This document shows positions 27,636 to 63,234 of a stretch of 64,000 nt of DNA, piece after piece. The notes under the pieces are model-generated. The model saw only the letters and a program-made list of their open reading frames with translations. It had not been told where the DNA came from and did not search any database. The stretch is from positions 10,257,463 to 10,321,462 of the forward strand of contig NC_036456.1 of NCBI RefSeq assembly GCF_002775205.1, read 5' to 3'. Positions within the stretch are counted from its first letter, which is position 1; every line of letters starts with the position of its first letter. The stretch is from Xiphophorus maculatus. Its lineage: Eukaryota; Chordata; Actinopteri; Cyprinodontiformes; Poeciliidae. Both the position numbers and the translations under genes were made by a program.

Positions 27636-30600
27636 ATGGTTAAATTTGTGAAATCTTTGGTAAGTTTATAATTTTTTATGTTTATGACACTGTTTGCAAC
27701 TTTCACCTTTCAGTCAAGGATTTTTGACTAATTTATAAAGATTCCAGTACCTCTGCCCTTCCTGTTCTTACTAAAAACTGGTTTCTGGGCCTCTCTCTCT
27801 CAGGCTATCAAAAGTTATAATTTCGGTAAACTTGGAACTCTTCAAATCAACTACCATGTGATTTGAAATGACCTGTGGTCTTGTTTGACCTGGTCAAGTT
27901 TGTTCATACTAAGATGTTTCCTTCACGTTTGTGTCACATTAAGTCAAGTTGTGTAAGCCGAGCACAAGTATTTCAACCTGATACGGTCTTGGCACGACGT
28001 TCCGGGGGTCCGCGGCAGATGTCACGGTTGGACAGCAGGGTTTGCCGAGTCGCCTCAGACCGTCGGTCCCCGAAACCAAAACACCTCATAAAAGCAGACA
28101 GGATCCAATGGACCCCGTCTGTTAAGGATTTTAAATATGTTGTTGCGTGTGCTTTCTGATTTGTAGGAAGAGTTCAACAACATCCTGTCTCAAGCAGGAA
28201 ACAAACTGGTGGTGGTGGACTTCACAGCTTCGTGGTGTGGTCCCTGCAAAATGATAGGTCCAGTATTTGAAGTAAGTAGATGTTTGGGACTCAGAAGGTT
28301 AGCAGAAAGTGAAAAACATTTTTGTATTACCCCTACAAAAGAAGCAAATTCTGGCATGATCCATTTAGATAACCTGAAAAAAATCAAACGTTCAACCAGT
28401 TTAGACAATATCTTCTGTTGTTGCTCTTGCAGTAATTTGCTGCATGTAATTATTTCTAAGTTACAATCTATTCTTTTGTAGAATCTGGCAGCGGATCCTG
28501 CAAACGAAAATGTGATTTTCTTCAAGGTGGATGTGGATGAAGCTTCAGTAAGTATCCTTTTCCATATTGTTTGTCTAACAAACACCATAACAAGGCATTT
28601 TATAGGATCTTGAATCCAGATGCAAAGAAAATGATTCCAATAAATTATGCTTGAAAATGTCAGGATTTGGTTTGTGGCTAAATGTTATAGTTAATAAAAA
28701 AAAAAAATTGTGACAGGAAATCAGTGGATAAAATTCTTCTCAAGTGTTTGCTTCTGTACTGCCAAATAAATTGCTGATTTTATTACAAAATCAGTAAACG
28801 AGCTCTAATTTAAGATTTTCTGGCTGTGGCCTGTATTGATGGCAGTGTGAATAGTACACTCCCGTCTTATACTCGTCTGACAGCTTGTATGTTATGTTAA
28901 ATCCATAACATACAAATGCAAATGGACCCACCTTATTGTATGGACAAACATTACAGTGTTTGTCCAGTATTTGAGTCTGTGGGATGTCTCTAATTCATAT
29001 TTTGACCTGATGGTTTATTCTTCAGTTTCTGATAAGCTGAAGTTGAACCCATTTCTCAAGTTTCAGCTGATCGGTCCATTAATTGTTTGAAATTCTTTAT
29101 TTGTTTTCAGGATGTGGCCGGGAATTGCGGAATCAGGGCCATGCCTACATTCCAATTCTACAAAGATAGAAAGATGGTAAGTACAAGCACTCAGTGAAGA
29201 CTACGTCACAAGGGATTTAGGGTCACATTCACACAAAGTACAAACATGTTGTTCCAGATGCTAAAATCTAACATGCTTTGTCTGAATTTTTTTGTCAAGA
29301 TATCAGTTAAATCCTCCCAACTTTACTGGAACCACAACCAAATCCGATCAGCAGGTTAGAAATTTAGCTAGATTAAGAGCCTGGGTGGAAATCTTTAGGT
29401 ACATCACAGTTTCACAACTAGGTTGGCAGCTAAATGCTATTCCCCATGATTCATTCATTCATTTTCCCTAAGTGATAAACATGGGAAACTCAACCAAGCA
29501 GGTGGTCTGTATGATATTTCACAAAGCTTCAAAATGATACAAATGAGGACAGCAAAAAATATTTTCTGGTGTGTTTTCCACAGAAAATCCATCTAAAAGC
29601 AGATGAGCATATTCTCTTCAGTTCATCTTCCTTTATCTTAGTTTCTCCAGTTTTAAATGACTGACAGGTTTAATAAACTCTGACTAAAGGTAGAGGAGTT
29701 TGTTGACTGATCCTGTTTGAGTTTTACTTAAGAGGAAAGCCACATTTCATTACATTGATCTACACTGCAAATATCCCCCTTTCAAAAACAAGAGAAAAAG
29801 TACAAAAATAGGGTATAATTTTCTAAAAATAAGAAATAGTATCTGCCAACAGAACAAGAAAATTTATCTTGTCAAAATTTTCCAAAACAAGAAAAAATAA
29901 CTAACAAGATGAACCTACAGATATCTTAAAATGTGTGTATTTTTACTTAAAACAAGCCAATTTTACTTGTACAAGTAAGATATATTATCTTATTTTAAGA
30001 AAAATATTCTCAAGTAAAGAAAATGTTTCTTGATATTGAATTTCTTGAAACATCTAAAACACTACTTTTATCGTTACAACAGATTAAAATATATATTTTG
30101 CAATACATATATTTTAAATATATATATCGCATATTCTACTCAAGGTTCTTACGCTAAGGCAAACATCCAAAAATTGTTCCTGTCAATACTGGAACAAGAG
30201 ATGTTATCGGCTTGTTGGAATGAAGACATGCGGTCAATTACTTTTCACTTCATTATTATGTTTAAGTTTCACATAAACACAACAAAACATGACTAGTGGT
30301 CAGCATTTAAAGGCTGGATGGGCATCTGATTCCGAAACAATCCGGTAAAAGGACAGAACAATGAAGATCTAAGTCATCTGCTGCACTCAGAAGATGCAAT
30401 TAGAATCAAGCAAACCAAATTGTCCATTGCACGAAAATCTTGGGATTAGACGTCAACAATATTAATATAGGAGCTTACTCTGCAATGAACTTCTTCCAAT
30501 CAGCCATGGCCTTTTATATCTGGAAGTCTTGTCTCATTTATCCATGGCGTTCTCCAGACATCTGCCAGCAGCACAGAAAGGAGTGGCCACACACACACGT

Positions 30601-31768
30601 GCTGAAAGGTGTAGCAGCAGGTGTAGTGATGTACATCACACTATCAGTCCTCCTTTCAGAAAATCAGGACAGGCCCGGTTCCAATGGCTGGTAGGGAGTT
30701 GAAAAGTGGTCTTGTTTGACTGAAGCTCTTGGGTCATCTGCTAATTGGAACACAGACAGAAAAACAATCACAAAACAAACCACGTTTTAGGGACTGTAAT
30801 CAGTGTAATGATGAATAAGTATCATAAATTTCTTATCTCAAGAATGTGAAGGACAGCATCACTCGCGACTCCCTAAGTTTCTTGTAGATGGTGCAATACG
30901 TGATGGAGACGCGTCTGCCGAAGGCTTCACCATGGCAATGGCTTGGATTACTTGAAAAATAAAAACTCTTATTTTACTTCACTACTACTTCACTGACATT
31001 TTTGCCGCTTTCCCATTTGGATTGTACGGTGTCATAGAAGGGATGACAAACATGGTAAACAAAATATTGTTCAAACTATTAGTAACTTACAAAGTGAGTA
31101 TTTGAAATATAAACCAAAAATTAAAATAGTAACCATGACATTGAGCTAATCAATGTAGCTGATTCTAGCCTCATTGTGTGAAATACCAGCCATTTCAAGT
31201 CGCACACGTTAATAGAAATGTCATATCACATCAGTATCAGGTCCCACATCTTTTGATTGAGCCATCTGACCATGGAGGATCAAATTAAGGAAGGTCCATA
31301 GCAGATGAAAACATTGTCTTTGTACATTTACAAAAATGCAGCTAGCGATAATATTTTCTAATTTTCTTGACTTTTTGTTCACTTTCAAACAACTAATCGT
31401 GATAAAGCTTTTCATTTACTGTGATAACAGCCCAACGCTTTCAGAGCTTCAGGATCTGGATGAGTGAATGTGAGACATTAAATTAAATGTGTACCATCCT
31501 GCTGCTGAATTTAGATTTAAGTTCACTAATCTGCGAGCAGCTCTTAAAATGTTCTAAAGCTCCCAACTTCACTGAGTCCAGGGAATTTTTATTCATTTCT
31601 AATTACTTATTTTCAGCAACCAAGAAGAGACATGAAAATACTGGAGACGATGGAGGTGTGTCGTTTCATGGATGGTAAAAGTTCTTCTTTTCTGTCTTTC
31701 AGGTGGATGAATTTTCTGGTGCTGACAAGAAAAAACTAGAAGACAAAATCAAAGCGCTGAGGCAGTAG
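27636..31768 (+). CDS. Thioredoxin, tandem copy 2 (txn-like; possible TXNDC8 position)
   Basis: Second thioredoxin gene, exons 27636-27659, 28167-28271, 28482-28547, 29111-29176 and 31703-31768, all phase 0, predicting 108 residues. Exon sizes 24, 105, 66, 66 and 66 match copy 1 except for one extra codon at the end. The active site WCGPC (C32, C35), D26 and cis-P77 (AMPTF) are intact, so disulfide reductase activity is expected. It keeps C71 but has Ala at position 75, where copy 1 and human TXN (C73) have Cys. The start [12 protein letters not shown] and the end KIKALRQ differ from copy 1. It lies between txn and svep1, where mammals carry TXNDC8, but it resembles ordinary Trx1 more than the divergent mammalian TXNDC8. 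It may be a TXNDC8 orthologue or a fish-specific tandem copy. Confidence 0.93.
29755..30065. repeat. Probable foldback repeat in txn copy 2 intron 4
   Basis: A/T-rich block with inverted phrases built on CAAGAAAA...TTTTCTTG and repeated ACTTGT/ACAAGT, of the kind seen in fish foldback MITEs. Ends are not clear. The rest of the 2.5 kb intron (29177-31702) holds no gene I can support. Confidence 0.35.
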
Positions 31769-32047
31769 TCCTGCTGATCAGTCCAAACACGACCACACTG
31801 CGCTGTTTCCTTCAGTGTTTATATGGATCGTCTGTAATAATGGGCTACAAATATATTTGAATCTGATTAGTGACGTTCTTTTGTGGTATATTCCTTCTCA
31901 ACTGCACCTGTCTCACAGGGGTCCTTTTTGGGTCCCCTGTTTGTTTTATAGTGCAATTTCGGAAAAAACTTAGTAGCGCGTCATTCCTTTGTGAATCCTG
32001 GTTTACATACCCATCAATCTCAACTGAACCTTCTCAATTTAAACAAG

Positions 32048-32053
32048 AATAAA
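32048..32053 (+). terminator. Polyadenylation signal of txn copy 2
   Basis: AATAAA 280 bases past the stop codon, in GAATAAAACAG. The distance is much like that in copy 1. Confidence 0.5.
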
Positions 32054-33244
32054 ACAGAAGTAAAATGTTTTTAAAAATCTGACGCAGCTTTGATGCTGTC
32101 AAAAGCCTAGGATTGATCCTTTGATAGCTCTTTAACCTAGGAAACAGGCAGATGCACCTATAAAATCAAGCTTCTTTTATTTAAGAATGTTTCCTAAAGC
32201 GAAGCCTGCGTCCCAGTTAAAAACGTGGAGAGGATGAATTTTATATTCCGTAACTTGACTGCCATACTGCATTTGGACCAGTTCTAAGGAGTCTCAGGAA
32301 GAGCACAAGAATTTAATTTTCTTAGATAAAAGCGCAAGAACAATGTTATTGTGATGTTTTGGGTTTATTTTTAACATAAAACAATAAACGGTAGTTAAAC
32401 TAAATATTACTTAGTTTGATTACTTTACCAAACTAAGCAATCAGATCTTTTATTAGAAAGTGATTTTTAAATCAACCAAAATACAAAAGGAAAAAGAAAA
32501 TCTGTTTTTAAGCAAAAGGAATTTTATATGGTTATAAAATGGTAACTGTACTTTGCCAAGTTTAATGAATAAATAAGTCTGCTAACGAATAAAAGACCTC
32601 CTTACAATTTGAAATTGAAAAGGAAACAAAAAAGACGTTAATAAAATATACATACTCTGGGTTGGTTCTAAATCACTTTTTAATTAGAGAAAATCTAAAA
32701 CATCTCCATCTCCATAAGCTACAGGTTCTAGAAGCTACAGGTTCAACTTTCTATCATGCCTGAATATTGTATCATTGTATCATTCCAGGGGCCACAAATG
32801 TCCCCTATGCCAGACCTTTAAGCACTCCTGTGTTTGGCATCTACTAGGTACACCTAAAAAAAATTTAACATTGTGAAAAAGTGGAATATTTCTTGCCAGT
32901 CAATCCAGAATGTGAAATAGAAATATGAACATAAACGCGAGTTTTATGCAACTTAATAAAGACTTGGCCACAGTCCAAAGGTGCCACCCAGACTAAGAGA
33001 AGAAATTGCAGATTTCTTGGAAGAGCCTCTAGGACTTGCTGTTTCTTGGAAACACACTCATACTTTAGGAATGCAGTCAAGTGGGAAGGTTTTAGAGAAA
33101 ACTCTGTCTTGATTGATGTTTTGTGGTTTACAGTTAAACCTTTTCATTAAGATTAGAATCTCACGCTGCTTTCCTCTTCTCCTCTCATACGAGGCTTTGA
33201 TGTTCCTAGTTGGATATTGCGGGTGTCAATACGTGCAGATAATA

Positions 33245-33660
33245 ACAGGTACCAGGCCTCACAAAAGCATTGATACGCCTCAAATCAAATTTTACATGTT
33301 AAATACTTCAAAGTACATTTTGGGGATTTTATGTGATTGGCAAACACAAAGTCCATTTTAATGTTGTGGAACAGATTATATAATTCATTTATTTCATTAA
33401 AAATACAAACAAAACAACAACAACAAAAAAAAAAAACATAGGATAAATTTATACTCAGCCCCCTTTACTCTGATACCCTAGATAAAGCCTGATGCAACCC
33501 ACTGCCTTGAGAAGTCAAAACGGAGTCCGGCGGTGTGTAATTTGATCTCAGTATAAATCCAGCTGCTCTATGAAAACCTCAGAGGTTCACAAAATCACAA
33601 AGACCAAAAAAGAACCGCCACAGTTCATCTGAAGATGGGAGAGATATGGCAACACTGCAA
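33245..33660. mobile_element. Fragment of dispersed DNA-transposon-like repeat
   Basis: Phrases such as GCATTGATACGCCTCAAATC (33269), TTTTATGTGATTGGC (33327), CTTGAGAAGTCAAAACGGAG (33506) and GAGGTTCACAAAATCACAAAGACC (33582) match a fish repeat I recall as Tc1-related and non-autonomous. An A-rich stretch at 33410-33437 splits it. No transposase ORF remains. Confidence 0.45.
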
Positions 33661-34132
33661 AACGTTACCAAGACTGGGTCGTTCACCTAATGGGCTCTAC
33701 TTTGTGTCAGTCCCTCAAATGCCCAACCCATCTGAACCCTTTCAAAGGACCAGCGGGATGAACCGACATGCAGACGACGGCAGAGATCCTCTGTCATCAG
33801 ACCCTCAAAATGCAGCTCGACTTGTATTCTGAGTTCAAGCTCGCAACCGTCAGATCCTGTCAGGCCTTCATTAGGGCCCGGAGCCACCAGGTTGGAAGCT
33901 TCAGCGCTCACGGTGACGCTGATCATTTGGGTGGATGAAAAAGAGCCCTACATCACGCCACACGTTATTCTGGTAGCCATTTTTCTTTTTTAAAGAAGAG
34001 AGACCTCCAAGAGACCTCCATTTGCGTAAAATAAAACTGACCCAACCAGGTGGACCAGGGTCATGACCTGACGACACCAGCAAAACCACGAAAAGCAAAG
34101 AGGAAACTCTCCATCACTTCACCATGAGGTCT

Positions 34133-34440
34133 TGCCCATGAGCACTACAAACAGGATAGAAGACGAAGGTCACCCCTTGTGGAGAATGAGTTCGCTTCTG
34201 CGCATGTTTATCTGTGTCTAGATCTACTAGACACAGATAAACATGCGCAGAAGAGAACAAAGGCCATGCAAATACATGTAAGAAACCATAGCAACGTCAT
34301 CACTGCTGAGCTGCATATTCAGGACCGCTGCTCTTAAAGATCAAAGTATGTCAGACAAAGGTTTCCTGCAGAGGGGGCCTGTAATTAGTTCAGGATTCAG
34401 GACACAGATGCAGCGTTTGTTTAAACCGATTAAAGCAAAC
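34133..34440. repeat. Dispersed repeat, also present near 43985
   Basis: The block with GGCCATGCAAATACATG, CATAGCAACGTCATC, GAGCTGCATATTCAGG and GAGGGGGCCTGTAAT matches about 43985-44135 in the same order (GGTCATGCAAATGCATG, CATAGCAACATCGGC, GAGCTCCATATTCAGG, GAGGGGCCTGTGAT). It is an unnamed interspersed family with two copies in this window. Confidence 0.6.
34195..34253. repeat. Perfect 27-base inverted repeat (hairpin)
   Basis: Arms 34195-34221 and 34227-34253 are exact reverse complements around a 5-base loop (ATCTA). The arms begin CTTCTGCGCATG and end CATGCGCAGAAG. Such a perfect stem stands out from the worn repeat around it. Confidence 0.9.
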
Positions 34441-34678
34441 TGACAATGAAACTGATCGGGCAAGATAGATTTGTACTCGAATCAGTTTTACTTAGTTATT
34501 ATCAACATTAGAGAGCAAAACTAAAAACTAGAATGCTCAAAGTGTGCCTCTCTTATGGTGTTATATATACCTTTGTGAAATGATCGGCCACATTACATTC
34601 TAAGATGAAAAAAAAAAAAGAACAGGCAGTACAAATGTAACGGTTAAATTTCAGTAATAAAGATGATTCTTTTTTGAG

Positions 34679-35583
34679 AGGGATTACATTTATGATGTAA
34701 GCAAATTCAAGTTTAAACTCATTAAACGGAAAAAATTATATATCTTAAAATCCTGTGATAATTGTCCCACTTAGCGTCACATTTACCTGTAAGTTAATTT
34801 TACAGCAAATAAAGATATCAGCAGCTGATCATGTTAGTGCTCAGCAGACATTGCCAATTCAGTACCTTTCTGTTACATTCTTGTGTTTTCCAGTAATGCA
34901 GTTCACTTCAATTTTTACATTAATGTAAGTTTTCCACTTTGGCTGTATCGTCTACTTGGGAATAAATAGTAAAATCTTTATAATATATAGCCTCGCAAAC
35001 TTTGCCAGATTAATTGCGCTCTAATGTCATTGATGATATTTTTCTTCCTGGACGTCCAGTCCAGCAAACTGCTAAAACTCCTGCTTCTGTAGACATGCTT
35101 CAACGTGTTGATGTTGATGCTACTTTCTGTCTTTATTCTGTTTTGAAAAATCAAGGCAGTCGTTTGTTCCACTAAACCTTGAAACTCTTAAAATAAAAAA
35201 AGTCAAAGATAAAGGAAAATGAATAATATATTTCAAAATGGTAGTTATTTACTCTGCATAAATGTCTCTAAAATGAGTTCAAGGGAAAAAAAAGAAAACA
35301 TTGGTGCCTCTGTTGGGAAGGCTTTAGGATTTGGATGATAAAACTGACTGCATGTTGCTGTCAATGTTGGGAAACTGATTAAGAAACCGAAGAGGCGACC
35401 AGGGTGAGGTTCTGTGTTTGTGAAAAGACTATTTCCACAGAATCTATATCCGGTAAGTATCGCAACTTAGTTGGAAGTCGGATCATAGATGTTTGCACGA
35501 CTTCTCTCTTGACATTCTGTTTCTTTTCCTGTTTGGTAATGTTGCAGTGACAGGGATTACATTTATGATGTAAGCAAATTCAA
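34679..35583 (+). repeat. Exact 32-base direct repeat pair
   Basis: The same 32 bases (AGGGATTACATTTATGATGT... continuing to ATTCAA) occur at 34679-34710 and 35552-35583, about 870 bases apart. Flanks differ. The sequence between has no coding potential I can support. Confidence 0.85.
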
Positions 35584-36011
35584 ACTGCTTGAATGCTTCA
35601 ATATTTCAACCAAAGACTTCTGTATTTTACCTGGATTTGTTTTTTACGAAGTCGTGTTTGACAAAGAACTGGAAGAAAACTAATATACGTTTTTTGTACT
35701 TTTTGAGCAACTACCTCAAGTTAGTACTTCATGATACTATATGACTACATTCACAATTTTACCCTTTAAAAAGGTTTCTTTTTGATTCTGGAGGTAAAAA
35801 CCAGGGTTTTGTTTCAAAGGAATGAGAAGAAGGTTCTGGTTTTCAAACAGGACCTGCAGGGTGTTTTCTTTTGTTTACTCAGGTGTTTAAAATACGTATC
35901 CTTGTCACGCACAATGAATTAAAAACGCAAAGCATACCCTGAGGAGGTAGTTGTAGTGACAGCTTTTTTGCTAGCTCTGATCAAGACTATTGTTCAATAA
36001 ATATTCTTAGA

Positions 36012-36232
36012 ACTTGAATTTCGGGGTGCTGTGGTGGCGCAGGGGTTGAGCACAACCCACATAAAGAAGCCTTAGTCCTCTGCGCGGCCGTGGCAGGTTC
36101 GATTCCCGGCCTGGCGACCTGTGCTGCATGTCTTCCCCCTTCTCTCATTATTGATTCACTTTCCTGTCAGTTTACTATCAAATAAAGGCCACTAGAGCCA
36201 ACAAAAACAAAAAAACAACAACTAGAATTTCG
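36012..36232 (+). mobile_element. tRNA-derived SINE, second copy
   Basis: Body about 36024-36220, flanked by ACTTGAATTTCG (36012-36023) and ACTAGAATTTCG (36221-36232), a target duplication with one change. It has the same head as the copy at 6206-6448 (GTGGTGGCGCAGGGGTTGAGC), B-box-like GGTTCGATTCCCGG, GCATGTCTTCCCCCTT and an A-rich tail. Confidence 0.85.
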
Positions 36233-36835
36233 CTTTGGCATCAAGTATAAAATTCAAACCAACTTCTGGGAGCCATTGAGGTCTGCAGCCTGATTGTAGG
36301 GAACATTCAGACCGAATGCAGTGTGTGTTAGCATCAGGAAAAGTGACTCAGCTCTTTGTGAAAACACACATCTACTGACTGCTGCAGTGAAATCACGTGG
36401 TTTTCTCTAATGCGATTGCTGGCTGTTTGCCCAGAGTGTGCTGCTGTTGTCCAGAAAACAGGGGCTGACAGAAAAGAGAATATTTTTAATCTATTTGCAA
36501 CAATATATATACAGCACTGGCAATAGAAAGTAAAAAAATAAATTAATCTTATATTGTGACAGTATAATCTCACACTTGTTTAGAAGAATCTAGTCTGTAA
36601 ATGATTTAGAGGCTACTAAAGAAAAATCCAGTGTTAAGAAATAATTGTTTTAAACAAAATCACTGATGGGATAATCAGTTAACACTTTGTATAATAAAGC
36701 CTGTTTTTGCAACAAGAATAACACTTGCTGGAATATTCAAGGTAGAAGTATTCAGGAGAAGGGATCCTGGCAGAAAGGAATATAAGGAAAAGAACCTGAT
36801 ACTAGTCATTTGGCAATCTCTCAATCAGCAAGATA

Positions 36836-37075
36836 ATCTAAGGCAGGGGTGGGCAATCCTGGTCCTCGAGGGCCGGTGTCCTGCAACTCTTAGACGTCTC
36901 CCTGGTCCAACACACTTGAATCCAACAGCTGAATCACCTCATAAGTGCAGTCAAGTTCTCCAGAGTCCTGCTAATGACCTCATTATTTGACTCAGGTGTG
37001 TTGAAGTAGAGATACATCTAAAAGTTGCAGGAGACCGGCCCTCGAGGCCTGGAGTTGCCCACCCCTGATCTAAGG
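36836..37075. mobile_element. hAT-type MITE with exact 8-base target duplication
   Basis: Element 36844-37067 (224 bases) between ATCTAAGG copies (36836-36843 and 37068-37075). The termini are CAGGGGTGGGCAATCC and, on the other strand, CAGGGGTGGGCAACTCC. Subterminal parts pair around GTGTTGAAG/CACACTTGAAT and CTGCAACT/AGTTGCAGG. It has no coding capacity. Its termini resemble the right end of the full hAT element at 10508-12855, so a related transposase may have moved it. Confidence 0.92.
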
Positions 37076-39104
37076 TGTGATCTAAAGACATTTGACTGGC
37101 ACGGCTTGTTTGTGCTTAGTAAGTTACTTCCTCATCATCTGAAAGTAAGTATGTGGCCAAGAGCCATGATGGAGCCAGAGGGATTACATAAGACCAGGGA
37201 CTGCATAAGTTTCCAAATCTGGTGTCTTGAGTCAAGTGAGGGAATTTCTGAGAAGGGAGACGGTCCATGAACAATGCTGTTCTGGTAAACTGTCCGACAT
37301 GAGCTGCATGGAACAGGAATTGATGTTGCATGGAGATTAGATTCAGTCTGTGGATGAAATCTGTTACTGATGCAGAGCAAGACTGGCCTTCGCTAATGAT
37401 CGCTGTGTCGTCTGAATAGATGAGAATCGATTTCTAGCTCCTGCAATGATGAGGGGATAAAAACTGCGGGGTGCAAATGAGGGTAAAGTGGACGGTGACC
37501 GGTGAGATGTGAACTGTTATTCCACTCGGATACGACTGCACCTGTGTAAAGCTGGACGTGTTCAGAAGTAGAAGTGCCGTACCATACAGACAGGAAATGA
37601 AGTCAGAGATGCATTTAATGTGTTTATTCGGTTTATGAGGACTTAGGGCCAGGCTTGTCTGGAAATCATTTTTCTCTTGATAAATGAAATGGATTTACAT
37701 ATTTTATAAAACAAAAATAAATATTTAGAAGTACTTTAAAACATGTAGAATTTCTTTGTTGTTTATTGATTCTATAAGTTTCTTGTCCTCTGTAGCTAAT
37801 ATGCGTCTACTAATGAATTAAAAAACTGTCTTTATAGCTTTGCAATGTTTCTCATGTTTGCTGTATGGAGGAACATAGGTGCACATCTGAGGAGCGAGAG
37901 AAGAGGAATAAAAAAAATTGCTCCTTTGCCATCAGGAGAGCTAGACATGCAACATCCATTACAGACACAAGTAAACAGAGAGCAATGAAACCCAAAGAGC
38001 TTAAATACTGTGAAGTGATAAGGAGTGAAATTGATACCAGTATAATCACAGGGATGGGAGGGAGGAAGGAGACCAACACAGAGTGAATAAGGGAAGACCT
38101 ATAAGTACAATTAAAAATGGTCAGATTGAAAACATAAACCTCAATGAATCGTTTCTTCCAAGCCTTCAGTTTTGATACTGAAATCTTGATGTTCACGAAA
38201 AGTTGAACTGCTTTTAAAACTACGCACTAATATACCAATAAATGGTATATGTTCCATCAGGATTCCTTTGGCTTTGCCAGCAGAATCCATTGACAGCACT
38301 AGTTTAAATTTATGGTCAATATCCTCAGAGATGATACTCAGACCGTTGAGTGAAGATTCTTATAATTAGATTTTTTTAGCAGCAGCGATGAGATCGTCAA
38401 TGTGCTTCACCATTGAGTCAAAGTTAATGAAGTTGCATAAACTCACTAAAGGAAGCCAGAATTAAAAACTTTAATTCTCGTTGCCCGACATTAAATCAGA
38501 CTAAACGTCTTCTTCTTGAGAGAAATAATATTTTACAAATATAATGATTTTCTTTACAATTAAATGCTTAGACTAGTTTGCTTTTAAATAACTTTGGAGA
38601 GCCACGATGATGTCATGGCTTTGTAGGCTTTTGATAGGTTACCAAACACCTGTGGAGGAATTTTACAACACCTGAAACTGTTTCTTAATGCGACTGTAAC
38701 GCGTCGCTATGGGAAAATATGAAGAAAAGCATTGTGAATAAACCTAATTGATGAGTTTTCAGATTGGTATGTTTAAAGAATTCTATACAATTATAAACAC
38801 ATTAAAATTGTGCATCAAAGTAGACAAGTTTTGAGTCGAATTGAAATGGGAAATGAGCCAAACATACAGCCAATTAGATAAAAGTAGTATAAGGACAACA
38901 AAGTGCAATGTTTTGATTGGCTGACGCAAAAAACCTTTTAAAACACCCTCTCGCTTATTGTCCAGAAATGTAGCAATTAAAAATATATTAGGTAATTTTA
39001 TCTGAGCTAAAACAGGAAATGTTCAGTCGGATTTAAAGCCAGGCAGTGAGACAATTGTTTTGTAAATGTAAATATCTACATTGAACTGAAAGATGATTCT
39101 AACA

Positions 39105-39424
39105 TTGTATTTAAAAACAATAAAGCATTTATTTACATACAAAATGACCAAAATGTTTTTAGTGGCATTTTATGCTTTAATAAAAAGGTGAATAGCTTAC
39201 ACATATACACTGAAACATGACATCAAATAGTTTTTACACATCGTACAAGTATATAGCAGCAAATGTTTAATACTGTTGAGTCTGTATATGAAAAAAAATA
39301 CAGCTTTAATTTACAGAACGGTTCTTGCTTTGCCTGTGCGGAGATGAGTGGATGGTTGTTTTCATGTGTCATTTATACAAGAGTTCCCTTCATAAGATGT
39401 TCCACCAGGAGGCGAGTGAAGGTT
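39105..39424 (-). terminator. svep1 3' UTR and polyadenylation signal
   Basis: On the minus strand the stop codon (39425-39427) is followed by about 0.3 kb of A/T-rich sequence, with AATAAA at 39128-39133 (read as TTTATT on +). That places cleavage near 39110. Confidence 0.55.

Positions 39425-63234
<23,810 letters not shown>

Larger units (their letters stand above)
32060..39100. other. Gene-free spacer between txn copy 2 and the 3' end of svep1
   Basis: About 7 kb without a supportable gene. Recognisable content is listed separately: a DNA-transposon fragment at 33245-33660, a dispersed repeat at 34133-34440, a perfect hairpin at 34195-34253, a 32-base direct repeat, a SINE at 36012-36232 and a hAT-type MITE at 36836-37075. 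The stretches 32060-33240, 34720-35540 and 37080-39100 show nothing I can name. Short ORFs here lack codon or family support. Confidence 0.55.

Noticed and set aside
28190-28588. 132-codon minus-strand ORF over txn copy 2 exons
   Set aside because: Antisense shadow of thioredoxin exons 2 and 3.
33635-33926. Overlapping ORFs in the spacer near the DNA-transposon fragment
   Set aside because: Short, overlapping on both strands and next to a repeat fragment; no domain is recognised, so I treat them as repeat-derived noise.
37852-38196. 114-codon minus-strand hydrophobic ORF in the txn-svep1 spacer
   Set aside because: No recognisable family, no plausible promoter or splice context, and A/T-rich composition that yields hydrophobic reading by chance.
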